Assembly (NCBI GenBank): GCA_913047325.1
Contig: CAJWTP010000004.1
Span: forward strand, 1 to 52,257
Length of the DNA stretch: 52,257 nt
Source of the DNA: an uncultured Gammaproteobacteria bacterium
Lineage (GTDB): Bacteria; Pseudomonadota; Gammaproteobacteria; PS1; Pseudothioglobaceae
Direction of reading: 5' to 3'
The notes under the pieces are model-generated. The model ran no database searches and had not been told where the DNA came from. It saw only the letters and a program-made list of their open reading frames with translations. The translations under genes and the position numbers were made by a program. Positions 44,168-52,257 of the stretch are shown piece after piece (position 1 is the stretch's first letter; each line of letters starts with the position of its first letter).

Positions 44168-45505
44168 CTAAAAACGTGTCATGTCAGGCCGACCAACTGT
44201 ATGCTGAGAACCTGCAATAGGCACCTGTGCACAAGCTGAAGCCTCCATAGTCAAAGCGGCTATATCTTCTGGCTCTAATGAATGTACATTAGTCTTTCCA
44301 CAAGCTCGCGCCATCATTTGGCATTCAATTGCTAGTGTATGTAAGAAGTTATATACACGCTGTGAAGCTGCATCCGGATCTAGACGCTTTCTAAGCTCAG
44401 GGTCTTGAGTCGCAACTCCAACAGTACAGCGACCAGTATGACAGTGATAGCATTCACCAGGCTTAACACCCATCTCACCCTCAAAATCGGCTTCTGGAAT
44501 ATCTCTGTTACAGTTAAGCGCCATCATTACGGAATGACCAATCGCAACCGCATCCGCACCAAGTGCAACAGCTTTTGCTACATCACCACCATTACGGATA
44601 CCACCTGCATATACTAAAGAAATTCTACCAGTCATGCCAACATCATCAATCGCTCTACGAGCCTGACGAATCGCAGCGATACCTGGAACGCCAGTTTCTT
44701 CAGTTGCAAGGTGAGGCCCTGCACCAGTACCGCCTTCCATGCCGTCAATATAGATACTATCACAGCCAGTTTTAGCGGCCATACGGACGTCATCGTATAC
44801 ACGCGCAGCACCTAACTTTAATTGAATTGGAATTTGACCGTCTGTCGCTTCACGGATTTCTTCAATTTTAAGCGCTAGATCGTCTGGGCCTAGCCAGTCA
44901 GGGTGTCTTGCAGGTGAGCGTTGGTCAATACCAGCCGGCAGTGAACGCATCTCTGCAACCTGGTCTGTTACTTTTTGGCCCATCAAGTGTCCACCTAAGC
45001 CGACCTTACAACCCTGACCGATAAAAAATTCAACACCATCAGCTAAACGCAGGTGGTTAGGATTAAAGCCGTAACGAGACTGGATACACTGATAGAGCCA
45101 CTTACTAGAATAACGCCTCTCATCAGGAATCATACCACCTTCACCAGAACAAGTCGCCGTACCAGCCATAGTAGCACCACGAGCCAAAGCTGTTTTCGCT
45201 TCATAACTCAGGGCACCGAAACTCATACCAGTTACATAAATAGGTATGTCTAGCTCTAAAGGTCTCTTAGCCTCAGGACCAATAATGGTCTTGGTTAAAC
45301 ATTTTTCCCTGTAACCCTCGATAACAAAACGGGTTAGCGTACCTGGCATAAAAGTCAAATCATCCCATGTTGGAATCTTTTTGAATAGAGAGAAACCTCT
45401 CATTCTGTAACGACCCAAATCTGACTTGATGTGAATATCGTTCATCACTTCCTTTGGAAAGATAAAACTTTTACCTAAATTGTATTTATCGTCTTTTTCA
45501 CTCAT
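44168..45505 (-). CDS. Glutamate-synthase FMN-domain protein (GlxD / MgsC type)
   Basis: The 445 residues correspond to the FMN-binding barrel of GltB. Motifs: VTGMSFGALSYEAKTALARGA, GEGGMIPDERRY, QIPIQLKLGAAR-like region, YIDGMEGGTGAGPH, and an iron-sulphur loop CYHCHTGRCTVGVATQDPEL. It would take ammonia or methylamine-type groups delivered by its partner subunits and add them to 2-oxoglutarate. As in GlxBCD/MgsABC, this domain is a separate gene. It lies between the GXGXG-domain gene and the 131-residue gene. Confidence 0.88.
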   Translation of the reverse strand: MSEKDDKYNLGKSFIFPKEVMNDIHIKSDLGRYRMRGFSLFKKIPTWDDLTFMPGTLTRFVIEGYREKCLTKTIIGPEAKRPLELDIPIYVTGMSFGALSYEAKTALARGATMAGTATCSGEGGMIPDERRYSSKWLYQCIQSRYGFNPNHLRLADGVEFFIGQGCKVGLGGHLMGQKVTDQVAEMRSLPAGIDQRSPARHPDWLGPDDLALKIEEIREATDGQIPIQLKLGAARVYDDVRMAAKTGCDSIYIDGMEGGTGAGPHLATEETGVPGIAAIRQARRAIDDVGMTGRISLVYAGGIRNGGDVAKAVALGADAVAIGHSVMMALNCNRDIPEADFEGEMGVKPGECYHCHTGRCTVGVATQDPELRKRLDPDAASQRVYNFLHTLAIECQMMARACGKTNVHSLEPEDIAALTMEASACAQVPIAGSQHTVGRPDMTRF

Positions 45506-45541
45506 AATATTTCCTTGTATTAATTTAGTTAAAAAGTATTA

Positions 45542-46384
45542 TTACAGAACTATTTTCTTTTCATGTGGCTCTAGATTATCGTAGTTCCACAATTGCTTAC
45601 CCGAAACGAACTTCTGCATTTTCTCAACCCCTTTAGGCGTTTTAATGCCATAAAGGTCAAGTTTTGAAGTTAGGTAACGGATATCTAGTTCAGTCATTTC
45701 ACCTGGTACACAGTCAACACCTAGCTCTTCAACCTCACCACCAATATAAATAGTTCCGTCATACATTGAGTCACCCAGGTTCATCCCAGCATCGCCACAA
45801 ACAATCATACGGCCACGCTGCATCATAAAGCCAGAAAAAGCGCCTGTATTACCACCAACCAGTATTGTCCCTCCTTTTTGGTCGATTCCAGTGCGCGCAC
45901 CAACACTACCCCTACATACAAGGTCTCCACCTCGAATAGCTGCACCAAATGTGGAACCAGCATTACCCTCGATAACGACGGTACCCGCCATCATGTTTTC
46001 TGCACACGACCAACCAACTCGACCCTTAATATGAACATTCGGTCCATCAATTAAGCCGCAACCGAAGTAGCCTAGACTGTCTGAAAAAGTTAGGTTTAGA
46101 CGATTCAAAATACCAACACCAACGCCGTGGCGTGACATAGGGTTGTCAACCGTAATGTCTCCTATACCTTTTTCCATTAACGTTCTAATTTCGCCATTGA
46201 TCTCTCTTGGAGTCATCTCGAGTGCATCGATTGTTGCACTTTTGCTTGTGTCTACGTCAAATGAATGAAAATAAGTTAGATTTTCACTTTCATCAGCAGA
46301 GAAAAAACGTTGCTGAGTACGCCCTTTTAATTGCTCTTCATGAAGCCCCATTTCATGAGACTTATCTTTATTTAATGTTGCCAT
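45542..46384 (-). CDS. Glutamate-synthase GXGXG-domain protein (GlxC / MgsB type)
   Basis: The 280-residue protein has the beta-helix GXGXG repeat pattern of the GltB C-terminal domain. Repeats are YFGCGLIDGPNVHIKGRVGW, GTVVIEGNAGSTFGAAIRGG, GTILVGGNTGAFSGFMMQRG and GRMIVCGDAGMNLGDSMYDG. This domain has a structural role between the amidotransferase and FMN domains. It is about 50 residues longer than I remember for MgsB, mostly at the N-terminus. Its start overlaps the amidotransferase gene by 13 bp. Confidence 0.87.
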   Translation of the reverse strand: MATLNKDKSHEMGLHEEQLKGRTQQRFFSADESENLTYFHSFDVDTSKSATIDALEMTPREINGEIRTLMEKGIGDITVDNPMSRHGVGVGILNRLNLTFSDSLGYFGCGLIDGPNVHIKGRVGWSCAENMMAGTVVIEGNAGSTFGAAIRGGDLVCRGSVGARTGIDQKGGTILVGGNTGAFSGFMMQRGRMIVCGDAGMNLGDSMYDGTIYIGGEVEELGVDCVPGEMTELDIRYLTSKLDLYGIKTPKGVEKMQKFVSGKQLWNYDNLEPHEKKIVL

Positions 46385-47310
46385 ACTTTTACCTCTCCAT
46401 GATATGGGTCAAATGTATCAATAGGATGATCAAACAACTTTCTAATTGCAACTTCTTCTGAAGCAAGAGCAATCATATCATCGCCTTCATATACAACCAT
46501 TGGTTTGGCGGCCATAACATCCTTTGCCATGCCAAGTTCGTCTTTTGTTGCCACCAGGTAGGTGAAAACGCCGTCAAGAAATTCAACAGAGTCTCTCATT
46601 GCCGTTTCCAAATCAACACCCTCGCTTATTTTGTCGGCAATATATACCGCGATAAGTTCTGAATCACAGTCAGATGAGAAGCGATGCCCTTTGCGCTCAA
46701 GTGCGCGTCTGTTCGTCCAGTAATTGGTCAGCTGACCGTTATGAACAACAGCAACGTCATTGAATGGGTACGCCCAATATGGGTGCGCAGAACGAATATC
46801 TACATCTGACTCTGTTGCCATCCGTGTGTGTCCGATACCGTGGGTACCGTTAAAACTGTTAAGACCATACTGTTCAGAAACAATCGCAGCGTCTCCAAGA
46901 TCTTTGACAAGCTCAAGTGAATTCCCGATAGACAAAATTTCAACACCCTCAATATCCTCAATAAAGTCTGCCAATTTTTGCATATCACCCGAGAATTGAA
47001 TCTCATAACGATGAGCATATTCAGTTGGACTTTCTTTGCTAACAACCTTAACTCCTAGTTCAGCGAGGCGTGAGTCAATTGTTGCCAAGCGCGACTCGAT
47101 GGCAGCATGTATATCGTAACTTCCTTCTAGGTCAGCTGCTTCAGCAACTTTAAAGCGTAAAACCTGATTGCCGTTATCTGGTCCATACATTGCATAACCA
47201 GTTGAATCCGGACCTCTGTGTTTCAAAGCCTGCAACATTGATGTCATTTGTTCACCAATATTTACGCTTTTCCCGCCTTGTTTATGAATAATTCCTGCTA
47301 TTCCGCACAT
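46372..47310 (-). CDS. Class II glutamine amidotransferase (GlxB / MgsA type)
   Basis: The 312 residues form an Ntn-type GATase II domain. Cys2 of MCGIAGIIHKQGG is the nucleophile after Met removal, LKHRGPDSTGYAMYG and GIGHTRMATESDVDIRSAHPY follow, then VVHNGQLTNYWTNRR and DCDSELIAVYIADKI. In the N-methylglutamate pathway such a subunit releases methylamine from gamma-glutamylmethylamide. In general the family frees ammonia from glutamine. It is 75 bp downstream of the glutamine-synthetase-like gene. Confidence 0.88.
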   Translation of the reverse strand: MCGIAGIIHKQGGKSVNIGEQMTSMLQALKHRGPDSTGYAMYGPDNGNQVLRFKVAEAADLEGSYDIHAAIESRLATIDSRLAELGVKVVSKESPTEYAHRYEIQFSGDMQKLADFIEDIEGVEILSIGNSLELVKDLGDAAIVSEQYGLNSFNGTHGIGHTRMATESDVDIRSAHPYWAYPFNDVAVVHNGQLTNYWTNRRALERKGHRFSSDCDSELIAVYIADKISEGVDLETAMRDSVEFLDGVFTYLVATKDELGMAKDVMAAKPMVVYEGDDMIALASEEVAIRKLFDHPIDTFDPYHGEVKVWQH

Positions 47311-47385
47311 AAATAAATCTCCTATCCTAATATTTGCCCACCTAGGAGGGTGGGTACTCTAAATAAAAACCTAAATCTAGCTAGC

Positions 47386-48864
47386 CTATGGCAAGCAATC
47401 CAAGTAAGTCTCAACATCCCAATCTGTAACCGTATGGTTAAATCTTTCCCACTCGTCATTCTTGTAGTGGTGGTAGACTTTATACATTTCATCGGGCATT
47501 GCAGATTTGATTACTTCATCGTTTGCAAGTTCATTCATCGCATCACCTAATGACATAGGCAACTTCTTAACATCTTTACCTGCTTCCAAAGCTTCATAGA
47601 TATTGCGCTCTTCAGGCTCACCCGCATCGATGTTATTATCAATACCGTCACCCATTGCCTTTAACAAGGCTGAGCCCATCAGGTAAGGATTCACCATTGA
47701 GTCAACTGAGCGGTATTCGAAACGACCTGGGGCAGAAACACGAAGCGCACAGGTACGGTTTTGGTAACCCCAGTCAGCAAAAATTGGCGCCCAGAAACCG
47801 GTATCCCAAAGACGACGATATGAATTTACTGTAGAAGAGCCAATTGAGGTAAGTGCTGGTAAATGCTTGATAACGCCACCAATCGAATTTAGGCCAATAG
47901 GGCCAGGCTTAACTTCGTCAATTGAAGGATCTGGCATGAACGTGTTTTCGCCACCCTCTTTGTAAGTGTAGCATCCTGACATACCTGGAAGTTCTCCATC
48001 AATAGAGGCAATCTCTGGATGGAATACATCCTTGCCACCTTTCCACAAAGACATATTATGGTGACAACCTGAAGCCGAAACACCCATAAATGGCTTACTC
48101 ATAAAGCAGGCAATCAAACCAAACTCACGTGCAACCTGCGCACAAATTTGACGATAAGTCGTCAGACGGTCTGCATTACGCAAGACATCATCGAACTGAG
48201 TATTAAGCTCAAGTTGGCCCGGAGCATCTTCGTGGTCACCCTGAATAATGTCAAGACCCATTTGCTCTGAATATTCAATAACCTTCATAAATACAGGACG
48301 TAGCTCTTCAAACTGGTCAATATGGTAACAGTTAGGCTTGGTAACACCACCGTTTGGCCTACCATCTTCACCTCGCTTAAGCCACATCATCTCTGGCTCT
48401 GTGCCGCAGCGCATATCTAAACCATACTGGTCTTGGAACTCCTTATGTTGCCTATAAAGGTTTCCGCGACAATCAGAAGTTAAAGCTGCACCCGGGTTTT
48501 CACGCTCCTCACGGTTTCTATAAAGTCTACAGAAAACGCGAGCGACGCGCTTATCCCATGGCAGTTGACAAAAGGTTTCAGGATCTGCTATACCGACAAG
48601 CTCAGAAGCCTCAGGTCCATAACCGATATAATGGCCATGACGGTCAACAAATAAATTAGCTGTTGAACCGTATACCAATTGAAATCCTTTTTCAGCCAAT
48701 CGTTCCCAGTGACGACCAGGAATACCTTTACCGACAATACGACCGGTAACTGAAACAAATTGATAATATACATATTTAATACCCAAAGCATCGATCTTAG
48801 CTTTAACTTCCTTTACTAGCTTGTCGCGTCCAGGTGCGTTAACGTGCTGTTCTAAATCTGTCAT
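47386..48864 (-). CDS. Glutamine synthetase-like ligase (GlnT / GmaS candidate)
   Basis: The 492-residue enzyme belongs to the glutamine synthetase superfamily. GTEPEMMWL and HEDAPGQLELN carry metal-binding acids, SASGCHHNMSLWK is the ATP-loop region, NSYRRL and NRTCALRVSAPGRFEYRSVD the nucleotide and glutamate sites. No adenylylation tyrosine motif of classic GlnA is evident. Together with the next three genes it matches the set gmaS-mgsABC, so gamma-glutamylmethylamide synthesis is one option. It is about 50 residues longer than the GmaS proteins I recall. A good SD (GGAGAG) precedes the ATG. Confidence 0.85.
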   Translation of the reverse strand: MTDLEQHVNAPGRDKLVKEVKAKIDALGIKYVYYQFVSVTGRIVGKGIPGRHWERLAEKGFQLVYGSTANLFVDRHGHYIGYGPEASELVGIADPETFCQLPWDKRVARVFCRLYRNREERENPGAALTSDCRGNLYRQHKEFQDQYGLDMRCGTEPEMMWLKRGEDGRPNGGVTKPNCYHIDQFEELRPVFMKVIEYSEQMGLDIIQGDHEDAPGQLELNTQFDDVLRNADRLTTYRQICAQVAREFGLIACFMSKPFMGVSASGCHHNMSLWKGGKDVFHPEIASIDGELPGMSGCYTYKEGGENTFMPDPSIDEVKPGPIGLNSIGGVIKHLPALTSIGSSTVNSYRRLWDTGFWAPIFADWGYQNRTCALRVSAPGRFEYRSVDSMVNPYLMGSALLKAMGDGIDNNIDAGEPEERNIYEALEAGKDVKKLPMSLGDAMNELANDEVIKSAMPDEMYKVYHHYKNDEWERFNHTVTDWDVETYLDCLP

Positions 48865-49075
48865 TTAATCTCTCCGTTAAAATTAAAAAGAATCTTTTTT
48901 AGATTTCCCCCTCTATACCTTTATCTTTGTTTTCGCGATATTTACCATGATAAAACAAAATAAAGACACAAACATATTTGCAGGTTAATTCAGAATAATC
49001 AGATAGGCAAAGGCAAAATCAATCCTTTTATTTCTAGCAAAATTACGTCTTTGTAGCACCACAAATTTAAATAAA

Positions 49076-49105
49076 AGTATACGCCAAATATTATTTCCTT
49101 GTCAA
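49076..49105 (-). promoter_or_regulatory. Sigma-70 promoter for the glutamine-synthetase-like operon
   Basis: On the minus strand, TTGACA (49105-49100) and TATACT (49081-49076) are separated by 18 bp, a near-consensus promoter. Transcription would start near 49069 and leave a leader of about 200 nt before the ATG at 48864. The rest of the 407-bp gap to the XRE gene (48865-49271) has no gene. Confidence 0.7.
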
Positions 49106-49271
49106 GAAATTTTTTTGATTTTAAGGAAATTAATAAGATATCAATATTTCTTCTGTTATAGACGAAAATTGATTGTGATTATTATGAAAAAGTGATTAAC
49201 TTAAGAGAAAATTTTGATTATTAAATTATCACTAATTTATTGAATGTTAATTAGAGGATATAAAACTTCAT

Positions 49272-49904
49272 TCAAGCTATACTGTTTGAACAAATAACGG
49301 CTAAAAACTGGCATTCAGTGGAAAGAATTTTTTTAGGTCCATGAGGTTTATCTGAATCAAAGTATAGTGAGTCGCCCTCTGTAAAGTGATAAACCTTAGT
49401 ACCATAATAATAATCCATCTCACCTTTAAGCATATAGATAAACTCAACACCTTGATGTTGAAACTCCGGGAATTCATAATCCTTAGATGAAACTGTAATA
49501 AGGCAAGGCTCTACCTTCAATGGACCACCAACAGTATGCCCTAACAATTGATAGTGTCTTTTTTTATGTGTCCCACCCCGCTCAATTGTTAGACCAGCGC
49601 CTGACTTGATAAAGGTTGGTTCTACTTCTTTATCGTGTTGCTTGAATAGCGTGGTTATTGTGATATTTAGGGCATGACAAATTAATTGTATTGTTCTAAG
49701 TGAAGAACTGATTTGTCCATTTTCGATTTTTGAAAGCATGCTAGCCGAAAGTTGCGATTGTCTCGACAATTGCTGAAGCGTTACACCGGCAGCTTTTCGA
49801 GCTAACCTTACCTGTTTACCAATTGACGCCTCGAGATGCTTATCGGTACCAAAACTTGGCAACTGCTTATCAATTATCGATACGCCTTTTTTCGGTGGTG
49901 TCAT
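49272..49904 (-). CDS. XRE-cupin transcriptional regulator
   Basis: The 210-residue protein has an N-terminal XRE helix-turn-helix (about 28-85: VRLARKAAGVTLQQLSRQSQ, then MLSKIENGQISSSLRTIQ) and a C-terminal cupin domain (about 130-205) with GVEFIYMLKGEMDYYYG and GDSLYFDSDKPHGPK. Such regulators often sit beside glutamine-synthetase-like genes for amine use (PuuR-like) and sense a pathway compound through the cupin. It lies upstream of the glutamine-synthetase-like operon and is transcribed in the same direction, with about 400 bp between. Confidence 0.88.
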   Translation of the reverse strand: MTPPKKGVSIIDKQLPSFGTDKHLEASIGKQVRLARKAAGVTLQQLSRQSQLSASMLSKIENGQISSSLRTIQLICHALNITITTLFKQHDKEVEPTFIKSGAGLTIERGGTHKKRHYQLLGHTVGGPLKVEPCLITVSSKDYEFPEFQHQGVEFIYMLKGEMDYYYGTKVYHFTEGDSLYFDSDKPHGPKKILSTECQFLAVICSNSIA

Positions 49905-50205
49905 ACTTTATCTATTTTTACTAAGAATCAAAAAAAATAATACACAAGAAAATAGCATTAAGAAACGAATAATAACATAAATATTTTTTTATATCTAATT
50001 AAAAAGAGTGAAAATTAACCATATAAAAAATATTTGATTAGAATGAATCTGCAGATATTGGTTGTTTTCTCTTTATTCATTTATCCTTTCAACGCTTTGC
50101 TGCTGCTTCAAGTATTTTCTTATCTTCTGTATCAGAATACATAGGCAAATCTGGATTTCCAGGTTTGCATTGAATTTTTTATCCAGCATCCTTTGTTCTT
50201 CTCTT
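49905..50205. other. Intergenic region upstream of the XRE gene, no confident gene
   Basis: This 301-bp stretch is AT-rich near the XRE start. Close to the BHMT end, the minus strand reads in the same frame as BHMT after its stop (with a second stop) as a short coding-like tail including PGNPDLPMYSDTEDKK. I do not call it a gene. A TATTTGA element at 50031-50037 matches the proX half-site. Confidence 0.4.
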
Positions 50206-51219
50206 TTATCTTGTGCGTCTACTTCTTCTTTGTTTCTTTACAGTAGCGCTCTGACCTGTAAGAATTGCTTTCGATCCAGCCGAGAGTTCGCCGACGTTTT
50301 CTTCAATTTCTTGCAAATTTGGCAAATCGTTCATTTCATGTTCATCCATCGCCTTTCGCATAGCTCTAATGTGATCAAAACTTGTACCACAGCAGCCACC
50401 AACAATTCTAGCACCAGAATTTAATGCTAGATGAGCATACTCAGCCATCAACTCTTCGGTTCCAGAATACACAATACTTCCGTCATGAAATTCCGGAATA
50501 CCGCAATTTGCCTTGGCAATAATTATCGTATCGTCAGTCATATTGCGATTAATATCTATAATCGCTGCCAATAGGTCTGCTGCCCCAACACCGCAATTTC
50601 CGCCAAGTCCAAACAATCCAAGGCCTTGTGATCTTTTAGCTAGTTCTGCTGGCGTAACACCCATCATTGTTTTCCCTGCAGTATCAAAACTCATGGTTGC
50701 ACATACCGGAATATCAAATTGTTCAACTGCCTCAATAGCCGCTTCGAGCTCTTCCATTGAATACATAGTTTCTAACCACAACACATCGACACCGCCCTCG
50801 ACAAGACCTTCTGTTTGCTCCTTGAAAGCGTCTGTCGCTTGTTTTGCTGTCATTAACCCGTGTGGTTCAATCATTTCACCGGTCGGGCCTATAGATCCTG
50901 CAACCACTACTGTCCGGCCTGCTCCATCGGCAACCTCTCTTGCAATCATTGCAGCGGCCTTGTTTAGCTCAAACACTTGGTCCTCTAGATTATGAAGCTT
51001 TAGCCTAAAGGAATTACCACCAAAACTGTTGGTTAAAATCAAGTCAGAACCAGCATCGACAAAACCTTGATGAAGCGCTCTAATACAATCTACATGACTA
51101 ATATTCCAAGGTTCTGGGGGATCACCGGCCTCAAGGCCCATAGCAAATAGGTTAGTGCCAGTTGCGCCATCAGCGAGGACATATTGTTTCTCGCCTAGAA
51201 TTTTAAATAGATTGTTCAT
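50206..51219 (-). CDS. Betaine-homocysteine S-methyltransferase
   Basis: The 337-residue methyltransferase has a homocysteine-binding TIM barrel. It begins with LADGATGTNLFAMGLEAGDPPE, has ILTNSFGGNS, then the zinc ligands in GLGGNCGVGA and IVGGCCGTSFDHI. It moves a methyl group from glycine betaine to homocysteine, giving dimethylglycine and methionine. The basic tail (KKQRRSRRTR) is usual in bacterial BHMT-like proteins as I recall. The place at the edge of the betaine island supports betaine as donor, although S-methylmethionine users share the fold. Confidence 0.85.
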   Translation of the reverse strand: MNNLFKILGEKQYVLADGATGTNLFAMGLEAGDPPEPWNISHVDCIRALHQGFVDAGSDLILTNSFGGNSFRLKLHNLEDQVFELNKAAAMIAREVADGAGRTVVVAGSIGPTGEMIEPHGLMTAKQATDAFKEQTEGLVEGGVDVLWLETMYSMEELEAAIEAVEQFDIPVCATMSFDTAGKTMMGVTPAELAKRSQGLGLFGLGGNCGVGAADLLAAIIDINRNMTDDTIIIAKANCGIPEFHDGSIVYSGTEELMAEYAHLALNSGARIVGGCCGTSFDHIRAMRKAMDEHEMNDLPNLQEIEENVGELSAGSKAILTGQSATVKKQRRSRRTR

Positions 51220-51563
51220 ATATGCTTAAAACATGAATATTAATCATTAGCTTAATAGTGAATTTTGAATTAAGAATTGAGTCACTTATAGGAGACATTT
51301 TAATGTGTTTTTGTGTTAAATTTTCAAACAAAAAATAATCAAACTTCATATTGCAAAAAAATTATATTTTTTTATATATTTTTCAGCTATACCAAAGCAA
51401 TAACTATATAATCTCTGTTATATAGAAAACTCACTTACAGTGACAATTTTGATGACGGCAGACAATATAACTTTTAAGCTATTAAGTAGCAAGGAAAGTG
51501 GTCGAGGGTTTTTTACGGAAGCCCTGACATCGTCGAGTAGAATTCCTTTTACATTTTGAAAAA
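51220..51563 (+). promoter_or_regulatory. Intergenic region upstream of sucA with a possible structured leader
   Basis: This 344-bp gap separates the divergent BHMT and sucA genes. TATAAT at 51407-51412 could be a sucA -10 element, but no good -35 is seen. Downstream, 51493-51546 can fold as nested helices: GGAA with TTCC, TCGA with TCGA, and GGG with CCC. No clear Shine-Dalgarno sequence precedes the ATG. I do not recognise a riboswitch class. Confidence 0.35.
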
Positions 51564-52257
51564 ATGAACAGCAACTCTAATTCTCATCAGGATGTTATCG
51601 AGCGTTTCGTTAGATACGGCGAAAATAATTTTGAGTCTCTCTCTTATAACCCACAACCACAAGGCAAAACCGACAAACAGCTTGGCGTTCTTCGTCTCAT
51701 ATATGCTTACCGATTCTCTGGCCACCTACGAGCAAAACTAGACCCTCTAAAAAGACCTAGGCATCATCCAATCCCAGAATTCAAGCTCTCAGAATTTGGA
51801 CTGAGTGATTCTGATCTTGATAAATCTTACGATGTGGGTTCTTATCTTGGGCCAAACTGTAATACACTGCGCGGACTTGTCGAATCCCTTGACAAGACCT
51901 ATTGCACAAGTTTGGGCGTCGAATATATGCACATACCTGATATTAAAGAAAGGAAATGGATTCAGCGTCAAATAGAAACAAAGTCTAACCAGCTCCATAG
52001 CCCCTCAGAAGAGAAAAAATGGCTTCTACAACGACTCACGGTAGCTGAGGTTTTTGAAAAGTTCTTGCACAATAAATATGTTGCCCAAAAACGTTTCTCC
52101 CTCGAGGGAAGTGACTCATTAATTCCATTACTTAACGTGCTTATCGAACACTCCGGTCAGCATGAAATGAAGAGGGTTTGTCTTGGTATGGCGCATCGTG
52201 GTAGACTAAATGTCCTAATTAATATTATGGGTAAACGTGCAGAATTCTTGTTTAAGG
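51564..52257 (+). CDS. sucA: 2-oxoglutarate dehydrogenase E1 component (5' part)
   Basis: The first 231 codons run off the window end with no stop. The N-terminal segment with GVLRLIYAYRFSGHLRAKLDPL, then CNTLRGLVESLDKTYC, LGVEYMHIPD and KYVAQKRFSLEGSDSLIPLL then GMAHRGRLNVLINIMGK are typical of OdhA/SucA E1. It decarboxylates 2-oxoglutarate with thiamine diphosphate in the TCA cycle. Its presence argues for a complete oxidative TCA cycle. The start ATG at 51564 gives MNSNSNSHQD. Confidence 0.95.
   Translation, partial: MNSNSNSHQDVIERFVRYGENNFESLSYNPQPQGKTDKQLGVLRLIYAYRFSGHLRAKLDPLKRPRHHPIPEFKLSEFGLSDSDLDKSYDVGSYLGPNCNTLRGLVESLDKTYCTSLGVEYMHIPDIKERKWIQRQIETKSNQLHSPSEEKKWLLQRLTVAEVFEKFLHNKYVAQKRFSLEGSDSLIPLLNVLIEHSGQHEMKRVCLGMAHRGRLNVLINIMGKRAEFLFK

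Noticed and set aside
50513-50995. A 160-codon plus-strand frame opposite BHMT
   Set aside because: Low-complexity Ser/Ala/Pro composition produced by the complementary BHMT codons.
51220-51350. SAH or SAM riboswitch before BHMT
   Set aside because: The minus-strand leader is AT-rich and shows no conserved core of either class.

Overview
The window looks like chromosome from a low-GC marine gammaproteobacterium. The grounds are AT-rich intergenic DNA, gammaproteobacterial gene pairs (mlaC-murA, ffh-ypjD, rpsA-ihfB), a short-form HisG and a large block for catabolism of methylated osmolytes. A heterotrophic SUP05 / Pseudothioglobus-like lineage would fit, but that is an inference from gene content and no marker sequence was compared. 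I see no insertion sequences, prophage, integrases or CRISPR arrays.

Positions 1-26,200 are mostly housekeeping genes. In order these are tRNA-Lys with its terminator, ihfB, rpsA, cmk, lysS, a TPR protein, ccmH, uup, a stand-alone HAD phosphatase, a small membrane protein, uvrC, mlaC, murA, hisG, hisD and an ABC ATPase. Then come three DMT transporters (two are a tandem duplication), an AEC transporter, a methyltransferase, a DUF6580/DUF4430 pair that may be a vitamin uptake unit, ffh, ypjD, a GFA-family protein, lepA, a peroxiredoxin and ubiG.

Positions 26,200-51,220 form a dense island for methylated amines, most probably glycine betaine and its demethylation products. Uptake is by ProX, ProV and an unusual single-chain double permease (ProW-like). 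Two enzymes could take the first methyl group: a Rieske oxygenase, and a betaine-homocysteine methyltransferase at the far end. Further demethylation can be assigned to a heterotetrameric sarcosine-oxidase-like complex (SoxB, SoxD, SoxA, SoxG), an extra DAO-type flavoprotein and a tandem-DUF1989-GcvT fusion. FolD would oxidise the 5,10-methylene-THF produced. An operon of a glutamine-synthetase-like enzyme, three separate glutamate-synthase-domain proteins (amidotransferase, GXGXG, FMN) and an unknown 131-residue protein resembles the gmaS-mgsABC genes of the N-methylglutamate pathway. The Sox-like complex could therefore instead be an N-methylglutamate dehydrogenase. A LysR regulator and an XRE-cupin regulator sit next to the two operons and have plausible operator or promoter sequences near them.

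The most notable features are a SoxD subunit that has lost all three zinc-ligand cysteines, the DUF1989-DUF1989-GcvT fusion, the fused double permease, a three-half-site operator candidate in front of proX, and a strong hairpin terminator between proX and proV. The window ends in the 5' part of sucA, whose leader may be structured.
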